Assembly: GCA_958366985.1 (NCBI GenBank)
Contig: CATXDC010000013.1
Location: 25,830-89,829 of the forward strand
From: an uncultured Oscillospiraceae bacterium
Lineage (GTDB): Bacteria > Bacillota > Clostridia > Oscillospirales > Acutalibacteraceae
Length of the DNA: 64,000 bases
Reading direction: 5' to 3'
This document shows, in pieces, positions 7,680 to 16,475 of this stretch. Positions within the stretch are counted from its first letter, which is position 1. Each line of letters starts with the position of its first letter. The position numbers were made by a program, and so were the translations under genes. The notes under the pieces are model-generated. The model had not been told where the DNA came from. It made no database searches and worked only from the letters and a program-made list of their open reading frames with translations.

Positions 7680-9509
7680 CTATTCAACTCTTCTGATTAT
7701 TCCGCCTTCAACATACACTCTTGCATTATTCTCTGTGAGAAATGTACCGTTGTATACGTTATCTCCGTCTATTTTAAGGTCTCCGTTTATTGAGACGGTT
7801 TGATTGTGAGATAGGCATGACAGAAACGGTTTATACGATGTAGGACTGGTTCTAATAATGAGCGAAAAGCCGCTATTTTGAAATGTGGCTTCATATTTAT
7901 TGGTATCACCTAAATCTTGGGTTGAGCCATCCAAAATTATTTGAGCCGCCTTAATTTCCGTGGAATTCTCATAACCTTCGACAGCATCTGGGAGGTATCT
8001 GAGTTTAATGACTGATTGTTCATCGCTCTCTGCCAATATGTTAAGCAAAGCTTTAGTTATAACTAATTCATTTTTATCAAGATCCCAGTAGTTTTTGCCC
8101 AGTCTGTCACTGAGAACCCCTGCCACAATGGTATCGGCGATGATACCATTGTAATCGATTGCAAGAGTCCACTCCCAGCCTCTGTTGTCCGGGGTACGCT
8201 GACGGGATATGAGTATTCCCTGAGTGCCAATTGCAAGAGCACCAAACATAGGGCTGGTTTCATCGAGATTCTCAAAGAGGATAGCCAATACATCCTGTTT
8301 CTTTGCAGCGTTGTACTGAGCACCTAAACGGGTTACTGCTCCATTGATGAAGCCAGCTATCTTATCAGCCATTACAGTACCGTCAGAACGAATTGCACCG
8401 TCTATGCGGTTGACTGCGCTTGATACGTCACTGAAATAATCACGCTGGAAGTCTCCAAGAACTACATCGGTTACTTTCTTGCTGAGAGAGTCATATGTAA
8501 GCTCAATTACTCGTGCATCTGTAACAATTCCTAAGCGGTTATGTCTGCAATGGATTGTGTCACCGAGGGACACGGTTTCAAGTACCTTGTAGTCCTTGTA
8601 ATCTTCTGTATCAGAAAGCAGAACCATGTCGGTAGAAATGCTGATTTTAGGTTTATCGAGCCCTAACTCAAACTGCTCTTTGCACTTATCTGTAAGAGCT
8701 TTATCGAGTGCTTCTTGGTCGGCGCAGATAATAACGCCGTTTTCAGCGTCATCCTCAGAGGCATCTTCAGCAAGCTTTACGTCTTCAAAGGACATTGTGG
8801 CCGTTCTGACTGTTGGGTAACTGTTTACAAGCGAGCTGTCCACATATCCGTTGCCTGAGAGCTTGTGCCCGTTATACGCCTTAGGATATATCCTTGTGAC
8901 AACCTCTCTTGTGTCAACCGTCTCTGTTAATCCGTCCTGCGGTATGTTCTTGCCATAGCGCAGTTCAACACCGTAATCACCGCCTGCACGGTCATTGATT
9001 ATGACGCTGTAGTTATCAAAAATGATCTCGCCGCCCCAACGATTAATGAAACTGTTGTCATCATCGCCGTTGATAGCTTCCATAAGGTTTTTGTATTCGT
9101 AGTAAGCGGTAGAAGCTTTCTTGATGTTAGAACTGCCTGAATACTTGGCGTTTGGCGCCGTCATGAGGGCAAGGGCTTCTTGTCCGTTCTTGTTGGTTGG
9201 TCTGACGTCGGTTAAGAAACAGTCATCCATAGAATCGTAGAATATAGGCTCAAGGACAGCAGATACACCGCTGTCCTTTTTCTCTGTCTGTTTGATTCTG
9301 AAAAGCTGTTCGCCGTTAAATGACGGCATTTTAACTACTGCATCCTCGGTTATATACTTCCAGCGCCCGTCTGCATCTATGGGATGTTCGAGCGTTGCTT
9401 CCCAGGATCCGTTGAGAATTACATGAACTTCTGCGGATGTTGGCATCAAAGTCATATCACCGTTGCGGGTATAGTTGGTATTAGTGGGATTGTAGATTTG
9501 AATCATCAT
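7680..9509 (-). CDS. Tail-associated endopeptidase/antireceptor-type tail protein
   Basis: About 609 residues. The N-terminal about 350 residues match the phage minor structural protein/prophage tail endopeptidase pattern: an early MIQIYNP start, W--TLEHPIDADGRWKYI, then long beta-rich repeats. These proteins (Tal-like) close the tail tip and contact the host surface. I chose the ATG at 9509 because GGAGG is 6 nt upstream; TTG/GTG starts further up lie in the SD. The first bases overlap the dit gene end. A later region (VMADKIAGFINGAV) resembles the linker common in this family. Confidence 0.85.
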   Translation of the reverse strand: MMIQIYNPTNTNYTRNGDMTLMPTSAEVHVILNGSWEATLEHPIDADGRWKYITEDAVVKMPSFNGEQLFRIKQTEKKDSGVSAVLEPIFYDSMDDCFLTDVRPTNKNGQEALALMTAPNAKYSGSSNIKKASTAYYEYKNLMEAINGDDDNSFINRWGGEIIFDNYSVIINDRAGGDYGVELRYGKNIPQDGLTETVDTREVVTRIYPKAYNGHKLSGNGYVDSSLVNSYPTVRTATMSFEDVKLAEDASEDDAENGVIICADQEALDKALTDKCKEQFELGLDKPKISISTDMVLLSDTEDYKDYKVLETVSLGDTIHCRHNRLGIVTDARVIELTYDSLSKKVTDVVLGDFQRDYFSDVSSAVNRIDGAIRSDGTVMADKIAGFINGAVTRLGAQYNAAKKQDVLAILFENLDETSPMFGALAIGTQGILISRQRTPDNRGWEWTLAIDYNGIIADTIVAGVLSDRLGKNYWDLDKNELVITKALLNILAESDEQSVIKLRYLPDAVEGYENSTEIKAAQIILDGSTQDLGDTNKYEATFQNSGFSLIIRTSPTSYKPFLSCLSHNQTVSINGDLKIDGDNVYNGTFLTENNARVYVEGGIIRRVE

Positions 9510-10204
9510 ATACACCTCCAATGAGGCACTACCTTGAGACTGAATCCGTTAGTAATGCCTATAGTATTATCTCCGGGATTGAGATATAGGTCTTCGTAAT
9601 CTCCGATTATTGCCGTATTCTGCATGGTTCCGTCAATGCGGTATGACAGCATTAAGTCTGTATTGATCGTAAGGTTTTCGGTAACAAAAGCTTTAAGGGC
9701 TTTGCCGTTGACTGTAAGCGTACAGTCTCCGTTTCCGGTGATAATATAATCCGGGCGGCACAAGTCGAAGGGATTGTATTTAGCTTCTTCCGGAGGCACT
9801 GCACGCAAGCCGTTGTCATCATACTGATAACCCTCACAGATAAACTCTGCCGTAAATTCTCCGAAGGCTTTATATTCTCTTGCGGACTCGCTGAGATTTA
9901 CTTTTTTGACTCTGTAATAAAAACCTTTGCTGTCATCAAAATAAAGCTTCATGTCGTTACGGCTGAGAAGCCAGCGTCGGGCGCTGCGAAATGTTTCTTG
10001 CCATTCTTCAGGTTTGCAGACATAGCCGAATATTACGGAGATAGTAATATCTGATACTGTTCCGGGATATTCGTACAGTTCGCCGTCTCTGCCTGGAACT
10101 GTGTATACCGTTGAATCAATTACAGGGGCGGGAATTGCGGGACGCTCCTTAACAAGCAGGTTATAGTCCCGCTCCTTTCTACCGTTAAACTGAATTGAAT
10201 ACAT
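9506..10204 (-). CDS. Distal tail protein (Dit; siphovirus tail component)
   Basis: 232 residues. The block VYTVPGRDGELYEYPG and the W(R)LLSRNDMKLYFDDSKGFYYRVKKVN region are typical of siphovirus Dit proteins, which form the hub between tail tube and baseplate. It lies between the tape measure and the tail endopeptidase, the canonical order. The ATG overlaps the tape-measure stop (TAATG), so translation is coupled. Confidence 0.9.
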   Translation of the reverse strand: MYSIQFNGRKERDYNLLVKERPAIPAPVIDSTVYTVPGRDGELYEYPGTVSDITISVIFGYVCKPEEWQETFRSARRWLLSRNDMKLYFDDSKGFYYRVKKVNLSESAREYKAFGEFTAEFICEGYQYDDNGLRAVPPEEAKYNPFDLCRPDYIITGNGDCTLTVNGKALKAFVTENLTINTDLMLSYRIDGTMQNTAIIGDYEDLYLNPGDNTIGITNGFSLKVVPHWRCI

Positions 10205-12156
10205 TACGCACGCCCCTTTGCTCTTGCCATGGCAAACTGCGACGACGAAAGCCCCTGCTTAGCAGTATTTACAACATAAGCTTTGAACTGTTCGTTACCT
10301 ATCTGAACCGTGATCTCGTTAAGAAGATTTATGCTTTCTGAAGATACTGCCGATACGCCTGAATTACCTGTTAACGGCTGCACAATAGCTCTGCTTCCGC
10401 TAACAGTAAGGAGTTCGGGCCCCGCTTCACCTACTATTGCGCTTCCTTGTGACAGTATTCCGCCTTTGGCGAGGTACGGTATTTTGGGAATAGTGGAGAT
10501 ATTGACGTCCCCGATCAGAGGGAGATTAATGCCATTCACTTTCTCGATAAGATAGTTTATTCCACTAATCACGCCGTTGACGAGTCCTATTACTCCGTTA
10601 AGCGGAGCTTTGAGCATAGCTTCCAGCCCTGAAAAAATTCCGCCGAAAATTTCCAAAACTCCTTGCCATACCCTTTCCCAATCTCCGGTAAAAACACCAC
10701 GTATAAAGTCGATAATTCCATCGAATATCTGTTTTATGGAATCCCATATATTTTTGAAATTAGCAAAAAAAGCATTAAGTACGTCGCCGAGACCGGGACC
10801 GAGTATTTTTGTCCAGTCGGTCAAAAAGATGTTTTGCAGAAAATCATCAACCTTTTGCAGAATGGCTTGTATCTCATCTCCTTTAACGGCAATTAAAGCG
10901 ACAAGGGCAACAATAGCGCCTATAAGAAGCACTATCGGATTAGCAGATAAAAATGATATAGCTGCACTGACTCCTTTGACCGCCAAAGTGATATTGGATA
11001 TAAGTGACATCAAAGGGCTTATTGAGGCGATAACAAGCAATACGGTACCTATTATGGCGAGAGTGCTTCCGTCAAGGTTTGCAAGCCACGATAAAACATC
11101 TGATATTTTTTCAACCAGTTTCTCCATATACGGCAATAGATTTTCTGCCAAGGCAGCGCCTGAAGACATGAAAGCTTGCTGAGCTTTCGCTTTGAGTGTG
11201 TCAATACCGTCGTTAAAAGCGTTGGCACCGTCAAGAGCGTCCTGCGATAGAATCAATCCGCTTTTCTCAGCTTCTGCTCCCATTTCCTTAAGTGCGGCAC
11301 CGCCGTCATCTATGATTCCGGCGAGACTGTCGGCGCTTTTACCGAATAATTGCATTGCTAATATATCCCGCTCGGTTTCATTTGGAATTTTGGATAACGC
11401 TTCTATTGATTCATAGAACACGTCGTTTGCATCCCTTATCTGCCCATTGGAATCTACAACTGATACTCCAAGCTTATTCCATGCAGCCGTTACATCTTTG
11501 GAAGTCGATACCATATTTTTCTTCATTTTCTTGGCTGCACCTACGATGTCTTCTACTGATACGTCGATTCTGTCAGATGCATATTGCCATTTCTGAATTT
11601 CGTCTGTTCCGAAACCCGACTGCTTGGCCAATGTATTGATATCGTCTGCTGCCGCTCCTGCCTTAACTGCCATAGCTCCAAGGCCTGCAGCTGCTCCTCC
11701 TGCCGCAGCAGATAACGCTTTTGTTTTGTCGGCTATCTTTTGAGCTCCTTCACTGACTTTATCAGCCGTTGCGCTGATTTTGGCAATTGCAGCATTGCTT
11801 TTATCGGCAGCATCTTCCAGCTTTTGCAGCTCCTGTTCTGTAGACACTATTTCCCTTTGCAATGCGTCATACTGCTGCTGAGAAACTTTACCCTCTTCAA
11901 ACTGTTTCTGTACCTGTTTTTCTGCTTCTTTAAGCGTATCAAGCTTTGTTTTGGTTTCACTCACTGACTGAGCAAGAAGCCTCTGACGCTGTGCGAGAAG
12001 CTCGGTATTGGTAGGATCAAGCTTAAGAAGGCGTTCGACGTCTTTGAGCTGTGCCTGAGTGCTGCGGATTTCCTTGTTGGTGCCTGCAAGAGCTTTACTT
12101 AATCCGGTAGTGTCACCGCCGATTTGAATAGTTATTCCTTTAATTCTGTCGGCCGT
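10204..12156 (-). CDS. Tail tape measure protein, apparent ACG start codon
   Basis: About 650 residues. N-terminal coiled coils (LLKLDPTNTELLAQRQRLLAQ and beyond), a TMP core (QSGFGTDEIQKWQYASD), several hydrophobic segments (about 385-440) and a Gly-rich C-terminal part (YLAKGGILSQGSAIVGEAGP) identify the tape measure that sets tail length. Homology-like sequence (ADRIKGITIQIGGDTTGLSK) extends upstream to an ACG at 12156 sitting 8 nt after GGAGG. No ATG, GTG or TTG exists in frame between that point and the upstream stop. The first standard start (GTG at 11964) would lose 64 conserved-looking residues and lacks an SD. Confidence 0.85.
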   Translation of the reverse strand, partial: TADRIKGITIQIGGDTTGLSKALAGTNKEIRSTQAQLKDVERLLKLDPTNTELLAQRQRLLAQSVSETKTKLDTLKEAEKQVQKQFEEGKVSQQQYDALQREIVSTEQELQKLEDAADKSNAAIAKISATADKVSEGAQKIADKTKALSAAAGGAAAGLGAMAVKAGAAADDINTLAKQSGFGTDEIQKWQYASDRIDVSVEDIVGAAKKMKKNMVSTSKDVTAAWNKLGVSVVDSNGQIRDANDVFYESIEALSKIPNETERDILAMQLFGKSADSLAGIIDDGGAALKEMGAEAEKSGLILSQDALDGANAFNDGIDTLKAKAQQAFMSSGAALAENLLPYMEKLVEKISDVLSWLANLDGSTLAIIGTVLLVIASISPLMSLISNITLAVKGVSAAISFLSANPIVLLIGAIVALVALIAVKGDEIQAILQKVDDFLQNIFLTDWTKILGPGLGDVLNAFFANFKNIWDSIKQIFDGIIDFIRGVFTGDWERVWQGVLEIFGGIFSGLEAMLKAPLNGVIGLVNGVISGINYLIEKVNGINLPLIGDVNISTIPKIPYLAKGGILSQGSAIVGEAGPELLTVSGSRAIVQPLTGNSGVSAVSSESINLLNEITVQIGNEQFKAYVVNTAKQGLSSSQFAMARAKGRA

Positions 12157-12173
12157 ATTTCTCGCCTCCTTTC

Positions 12174-12736
12174 TTAGAATTTGTCATAGTCTTCCTGGCT
12201 GGCTCTGACGGCATATTCCTCATTGTCATTGCCTTTTTCGATCAGCATGTCGTAAATCATTCCCATGGTCATACTGTCGAGTTCCTCTGCCGATAACCCA
12301 AGCTCAGCGCAGCGAAGCATGAAAGTCGCTCCTGTTTCCTCACGAACCGTAGGTTTTATTTTTTTTTAGGCTTTGAAGTGGTTTTTTGGTTCAAGCCCCA
12401 CAGTTCAAGGATTTGCGGAAGGATTTCATAGATAGAGAAAAGCTTAAAATCTTCAAGCCATTCCTCAGGAGTGTCAGGTATAGACGGATCATACTGACGT
12501 GCCATGATGTGGGCGACGTTCTCAAATATCTCAAGGTCAAGAATAGACAGCTGTGCATCCTGACGTTCTTCTTTGGTTGCGTTCTCACTGAGCTTTGTAG
12601 CTTTGTTATAGGATTTACGCAGCTGATTGAGATCTCTGATAATGTCTCGGCCGACTTTGTGACGATATAAACGAGGAGTCAGAGCCGTAGCCCTGAACCC
12701 CACTTTTTTGCCGTCAATTGTAAGAATTTTCTCCAT
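12174..12736 (-). CDS. Tail assembly chaperone, -1 frameshifted long form (gpGT-like)
   Basis: The short form (12356-12736) reads into an A9 run. A -1 slip on A-AAA-AAA (12359-12365) puts the ribosome into a second frame that runs to the stop at 12174-12176. That frame encodes about 60 residues (VREETGATFMLRCAELGLSA.. ending EDYDKF) with no start of its own and coding-like composition. Position between major tail protein and tape measure is where phages make a chaperone and its frameshifted extension. Frameshifting is inferred from the slippery run and conserved synteny. Confidence 0.78.
12356..12736 (-). CDS. Tail assembly chaperone, short form (gpG-like)
   Basis: 126 residues starting MEKILTIDGKKVGFRAT, a typical beginning for Gram-positive phage tail chaperones, and ending KTTSKPKKK. 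The ATG at 12736 follows GGGAGG by about 7 nt; an ORF extension to 12907 overlaps the major tail gene and has no support. It assists polymerisation of tail tube around the tape measure. It overlaps nothing upstream and begins 2 bp after the major tail protein stop. Confidence 0.82.
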   Translation of the reverse strand: MEKILTIDGKKVGFRATALTPRLYRHKVGRDIIRDLNQLRKSYNKATKLSENATKEERQDAQLSILDLEIFENVAHIMARQYDPSIPDTPEEWLEDFKLFSIYEILPQILELWGLNQKTTSKPKKK

Positions 12737-12737
12737 A

Positions 12738-13322
12738 TTAGCCTCCCTGTGTTGTATCCTTAGTCCATACCTGCTTGAACCAATTAGTATAGACTTCGTC
12801 TGGGGTTTCTTCGGTTGTTTTTGATTTGACATTGCCGTTAATAAGCGGAGAAGCTGTGATGCTGAGATCTTCTGTATCCGGTTCTTTCTGATTATCCTTG
12901 TTTTCACCTTTGATGTTAGGACGGGCAGCTACGCAGTTGTACAATACATGACGAATATGCTTCACATCGCCAAGGAACTCAAACAAGAGAGCGAATCGCT
13001 TGCCGTTGTTTTGGTTGTTTTCGGTGAGAACCTTATCGTTGGTCGAAAGCTTGTCGCCGAGATATTTTTCTCTAAAGGTATCCGGTAACTGCACAAATGT
13101 TATAGTTCCTTCGTATCCGTTATTGAGTTCTGTGACAATATAGTCACTGGCATCGGCTCTCAGCTTAAATACATCGCCAACAGGAGATAAGTCCATGCTG
13201 ACGGCTCCGGGTACACGCTCCGGAGTTTCATAAGCTGTCCCAGTGTCAGGGTCATCTGTTGTGAGCACAGCAAGATACACGTTTGTCAGGTCATAATGAT
13301 ATTTGTTTTTTTCTCCAGGCAT
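12738..13322 (-). CDS. Major tail protein (phi13-like)
   Basis: 194 residues. The start MPGEKNKYHYDLTNVYLAVL, the GY-GTI-F middle and the RHVLYNCVAARP block fit the phi13 family of major tail proteins, which form the tail tube. The ATG at 13322 follows GAGGTG. The C-terminal extension (about 140-194, Thr/Glu rich) is less conserved-looking. Lies between the tail-completion gene and the tail chaperone. Confidence 0.87.
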   Translation of the reverse strand: MPGEKNKYHYDLTNVYLAVLTTDDPDTGTAYETPERVPGAVSMDLSPVGDVFKLRADASDYIVTELNNGYEGTITFVQLPDTFREKYLGDKLSTNDKVLTENNQNNGKRFALLFEFLGDVKHIRHVLYNCVAARPNIKGENKDNQKEPDTEDLSITASPLINGNVKSKTTEETPDEVYTNWFKQVWTKDTTQGG

Positions 13323-13324
13323 AT

Positions 13325-13636
13325 TTACACCTCTATTTCGTATGCGATTTGATAGCATTTCTCACTATCAATGTGGTTTTCGGTTTTTTCCCAATGAAAA
13401 TAAGACAAGGCTTTTTCCACCTTGTCTTCAGCTTCAATGTTTTTATCTTTCGTGTACAGTTCTACCTGTACCTGATTAATTGTAATATACACTCCTGCAT
13501 CCGCTGAGAAGTTATTGGAATTAAGAGACAGGTAGCATATATACGGCATAGGAGGAACTTTCGTTTCTGGCCATTCTCTGTAAGTTACAGGGTAACCGGT
13601 CGCTGCCAGAGTGTTTTTAAGGTCTTCCAATGTCAT
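13325..13636 (-). CDS. Tail terminator/completion protein (putative)
   Basis: 103 residues. Pattern MTLEDLKNTLAATGYPVTYREWP, then Y-C-L then VQVELYTKDKNIEAEDKVEKAL is typical of the small protein that caps the tail tube at the neck. The call rests on size, these motifs and position directly upstream of the major tail gene. It overlaps the HK97 gp10-like gene by 4 bp (ATGA type). Confidence 0.68.
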   Translation of the reverse strand: MTLEDLKNTLAATGYPVTYREWPETKVPPMPYICYLSLNSNNFSADAGVYITINQVQVELYTKDKNIEAEDKVEKALSYFHWEKTENHIDSEKCYQIAYEIEV

Positions 13637-14010
13637 TTGTTAAGCACCACCTTAAGCCTTCCTCCGAGTTTTTGAATTGCGTTTTGCTCGGCGATTCTTA
13701 GATGAGGGATTCCTGTGAATCTTCCACCATTGCGAAGTGCATATCCGTTCTCGAGAAGATGCGTGAGCTGCGGTTTTTTGGCATTATATACAGTGATTCT
13801 TATATCATTGCGGCTCTCGTGCTGAACTTTGCTTTTCCAGCCTTTAGCGTATTCGCCCGTCTTTTTCGGAGAGCTGTCACGCAGCTCTGCCACAGTCTGT
13901 TTAGCAACATTACGCACCTCTTTTTTGGTGGCTTCGAGAACTTCTTCGCTGTACTCTGAAAGAGCCTGCATTACCGCTTCGGTGAGATTGTCAACTGAAT
14001 CGGAAACCAT
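13633..14010 (-). CDS. HK97 gp10-family neck/tail-completion protein
   Basis: 125 residues with SPKKTGEYAKGWKSK and HLLENGYALRNGGRFTG, the signatures of the HK97 gp10 family. These proteins act at the head-tail interface. It follows the head-closure gene without a gap and overlaps the next gene by 4 bp. Confidence 0.86.
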   Translation of the reverse strand: MVSDSVDNLTEAVMQALSEYSEEVLEATKKEVRNVAKQTVAELRDSSPKKTGEYAKGWKSKVQHESRNDIRITVYNAKKPQLTHLLENGYALRNGGRFTGIPHLRIAEQNAIQKLGGRLKVVLNK

Positions 14011-14313
14011 TCACACACCCGCCTTTCTTTCGAGATATAACTCTATGGTTTCGTTTCCGCCGAGATAAGTGCGGTATATGCCATACCTTACGCCGTCGAG
14101 CTCTGCAATTTGTTCGCCTTGATAATCAGGAGCAAACATTGTTACACGGTATTCGGGTTTAAGACCTGCTCTGCCTGCCTCGAACCATTCAGAGGCGGAA
14201 ACAGAAGAGACGCCGCAGTAAACTTCTCTTGGCGTCTCTTCGGGTATCTGCTGCCCTATACTGTCAGCTGTATAAGTTACCCCTATCAAGGTAAGTATTT
14301 TCGATCTGTCCAC
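14011..14313 (-). CDS. Head-tail joining (head closure) protein
   Basis: 100 residues, beta-rich, with the block Y-GVSSVSASEWFEAGRAGLKPEYRVTMFA and an ending GNETIELYLER typical of head-tail adaptor/stopper proteins of Gram-positive siphophages. Position between the gp6-like connector and gp10-like protein supports it. Confidence 0.72.
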   Translation of the reverse strand: MDRSKILTLIGVTYTADSIGQQIPEETPREVYCGVSSVSASEWFEAGRAGLKPEYRVTMFAPDYQGEQIAELDGVRYGIYRTYLGGNETIELYLERKAGV

Positions 14314-14317
14314 AGCA

Positions 14318-14593
14318 TCACTCCCAATCTGTGTAGCCTGATGTGCTCTGAAGCTGCCCTTTTAGCTCTTTGTAGGAAGCCATGAGGCTGTCGTAATCGG
14401 ATGGATGTTCTTTGCCGAAGTTAGCCTTACAGTAAATCATGACCGCTCTTGTTATAAGAGGGTCATCGCTAATTTCTGTGATTATTCCGACTACATTGAG
14501 GTCTCTAAGAGCAAAATCAATGAGATCTTGTAATTCTTCGTCGAATTCCCTCGTTTTTACTCGTACAGCGAGTCTGGCTTTATCAAGGAGCAT
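14318..14593 (-). CDS. Head-tail connector (gp6-like)
   Basis: 91 residues, mostly helical: an N-terminal LRV-like region (KARLAVRVKTREFDEELQDLIDFA) and a conserved ITRAVMIYCKANFG segment, matching gp6/YqbG-type connectors that form a ring beneath the portal. It is the first connector gene after the capsid. A long hairpin (CCCCTCTTGA..TCAAGAGGGG) lies between it and the capsid stop, without a T run. Confidence 0.78.
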   Translation of the reverse strand: MLLDKARLAVRVKTREFDEELQDLIDFALRDLNVVGIITEISDDPLITRAVMIYCKANFGKEHPSDYDSLMASYKELKGQLQSTSGYTDWE

Positions 14594-14674
14594 TTGATGG
14601 CACCTTCCTCTTTGATTTACTGCGGGTGGACTTCATCCCCTCTTGAATAGCAGCTGTTTTCTCAAGAGGGGGTG

Positions 14675-15814
14675 TTATTCCCCCTTTGTAAAAACTGTAA
14701 ATGCCTTCTTATCGGCTATCTTACCGTCAGCAAAGCACATGGCTCTATATACTGTAGAACCGGAACGGAAGCCGACAGAAGTGTCAGCTGCTACTTCGAT
14801 TGCTTTGGCAAAATTGAGCTTGTACTCTTTGAAGTCGCCAAAAATAATTGTGTCCGCTTTGCAGTTGTCATCAATAATGACAGGGTAGCCGAAAATATTG
14901 AACTTGGCAGGAGCCTGAGGGTCAGCAACCACAACTTTATCGCCGCTATCTGTTTTTATACCAAGAACTGAGCCGAAGAAAACCGCTCTTGTCATGGCAA
15001 ACTGAGCGTTAGGCGCATACTGTGTGGGCAGTGCCGCCAAGATGCTCAAAAGATCTGCATATGTCATGCCTGCAGCTGTCCATGTGCCGGTGTTAGTAAC
15101 CTGTCCTGCATGGAGAATACCTGTGGCTTTGTTGCTTCCGTCGCCCTGGAAGATTGCGTTAGCAAGCGCAACCTGAATCTTATTGGCAAGACGTGAAGTA
15201 AGCCACTGCTCAAATGCAGGAACTGCCATAGCTGCTACATCTGCCGTAATTTCCACAGTCTTAATGAGCTTATAAGCGGAAAGGCTGATGCTGTCGATAG
15301 TGTCCGCACTGTCAGTGGCAGCTGTTCCCATATCCACCCAATTGGCGGCGTTAACGGTTCCTTCGACAGGGAACTGAACGTTTGAGGGAATGTATGTAGT
15401 GTCAACTGCTGAAATGATAGGCACAAGCTCAAGGCGGTGAACTATCATGTTCATTGTCTCGGTAGGAATTGCCTTGCTTGCGGTTACAGCTGCTCTCTCT
15501 TCTGTTGTAAGGGGTTTGCCCTGAAGCTGTTTGAGCCAGCCGCTTCTGTACTCAGCACTGTCAGGACCCTTAGGCTCAGGTGTGCCGGTTCCGAATTTGC
15601 GAATGACTGTACCTTCGCCACTTGCCACCTTTGCTGCGATATCCCTTCTGCGCTGTTCAGCTTCATACTGAGCAATGCGCTCAGAGATTGCGGTTGCCTC
15701 TGTGTCGAGAGCGTCAAGGTCTGCGTCAGGAGCTGTAGCCGCTGTTCTGATTTGAGCTGCACGTGAGCGCAGCTCTTCAATTGTCATGTCTTCAATGTTT
15801 TTTCTGTTTGGCAT
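14675..15814 (-). CDS. Major capsid protein (HK97 fold)
   Basis: 379 residues. A charged helical N-terminal region (about 1-95), which would be cleaved as the delta scaffold, is followed by the HK97 core: PTETMNMIVHRLELVPII, a P-VEGTVNAANW strap region, and a C-terminal SGSTVYRAMCFADGK. It assembles the icosahedral shell. It directly follows the protease gene, whose product would process it. GGAGG precedes the ATG. Confidence 0.93.
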   Translation of the reverse strand: MPNRKNIEDMTIEELRSRAAQIRTAATAPDADLDALDTEATAISERIAQYEAEQRRRDIAAKVASGEGTVIRKFGTGTPEPKGPDSAEYRSGWLKQLQGKPLTTEERAAVTASKAIPTETMNMIVHRLELVPIISAVDTTYIPSNVQFPVEGTVNAANWVDMGTAATDSADTIDSISLSAYKLIKTVEITADVAAMAVPAFEQWLTSRLANKIQVALANAIFQGDGSNKATGILHAGQVTNTGTWTAAGMTYADLLSILAALPTQYAPNAQFAMTRAVFFGSVLGIKTDSGDKVVVADPQAPAKFNIFGYPVIIDDNCKADTIIFGDFKEYKLNFAKAIEVAADTSVGFRSGSTVYRAMCFADGKIADKKAFTVFTKGE

Positions 15815-15815
15815 T

Positions 15816-16475
15816 TTAAACCTCCAAAAGTTTTAATTTGATTTTTTTAGCTTTATTAGCCCGCTCAAGTCGCTCCGCTTGGATATACTCGATCACTCCG
15901 TCTGCATATCTCCGGGCACTAATTGACGTCATGTCGTTAGCGGGAATGCTAACAGCGCTGACATCATATAGCTTACTGATTTTGGTGATTGTTCTTGTAC
16001 AGGTTACAAATCGCCTGTCATGATCCTCTGTATATTCTTTTTTGTCCTCTTCTACTTTGAATGCAAAAGACATTTTGTTGGTGTAGCCGCCCTTAATCTC
16101 CTGGTAAAGCTGGCGGCCTGCATCGGTGCCGCCGAGATCAGCGGTAACTTTAAGACCGATAGAGTCAACAGAAAGAGAGAGCGTGCCGTTTTTGTTTCGG
16201 GCAAATACTCTGCCTTCATGGTCATACTGCATAATAACGTCGCTCATATCGCACTCGGTAAAAGCTGTGGGGTCAATCTGCTCTACAAACTTGCAATATC
16301 TGTCTTCGTACAAAGTGTAAGGCTGATTAAAGGTTGTAGCATACCCCTCCACAATCATCTTACTTTCGTCAGTGCCTTCTGCCGCTCTGACTTCCATAAC
16401 CATTGTGCGGTATTCTCTGCCGTCGGCAAGTCGCCTGAGCTGCTTGTCAGTCAGCTCATTCTTTTGGTTGTTCAC
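15816..16475 (-). CDS. Prohead protease (HK97 family)
   Basis: 219 residues. Visible features are the early IVEGYATTFNQPY turn, a His in the MQYDHEGRVFARN block and a Ser in NKMSFAFKVEED, consistent with the His/Ser catalytic centre of the HK97 protease. The later DVSAVSIPANDMTSISAR is the family's best conserved motif. It cleaves the capsid scaffold domain during maturation. Overlaps the portal 3' end by 20 bp. Confidence 0.92.
   Translation of the reverse strand: MNNQKNELTDKQLRRLADGREYRTMVMEVRAAEGTDESKMIVEGYATTFNQPYTLYEDRYCKFVEQIDPTAFTECDMSDVIMQYDHEGRVFARNKNGTLSLSVDSIGLKVTADLGGTDAGRQLYQEIKGGYTNKMSFAFKVEEDKKEYTEDHDRRFVTCTRTITKISKLYDVSAVSIPANDMTSISARRYADGVIEYIQAERLERANKAKKIKLKLLEV

Noticed and set aside
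10577..11182. Long plus-strand ORF (201 codons) inside the tape measure
   Set aside because: Ser/Pro/Thr-rich shadow of a clearly coding minus-strand gene, without SD.
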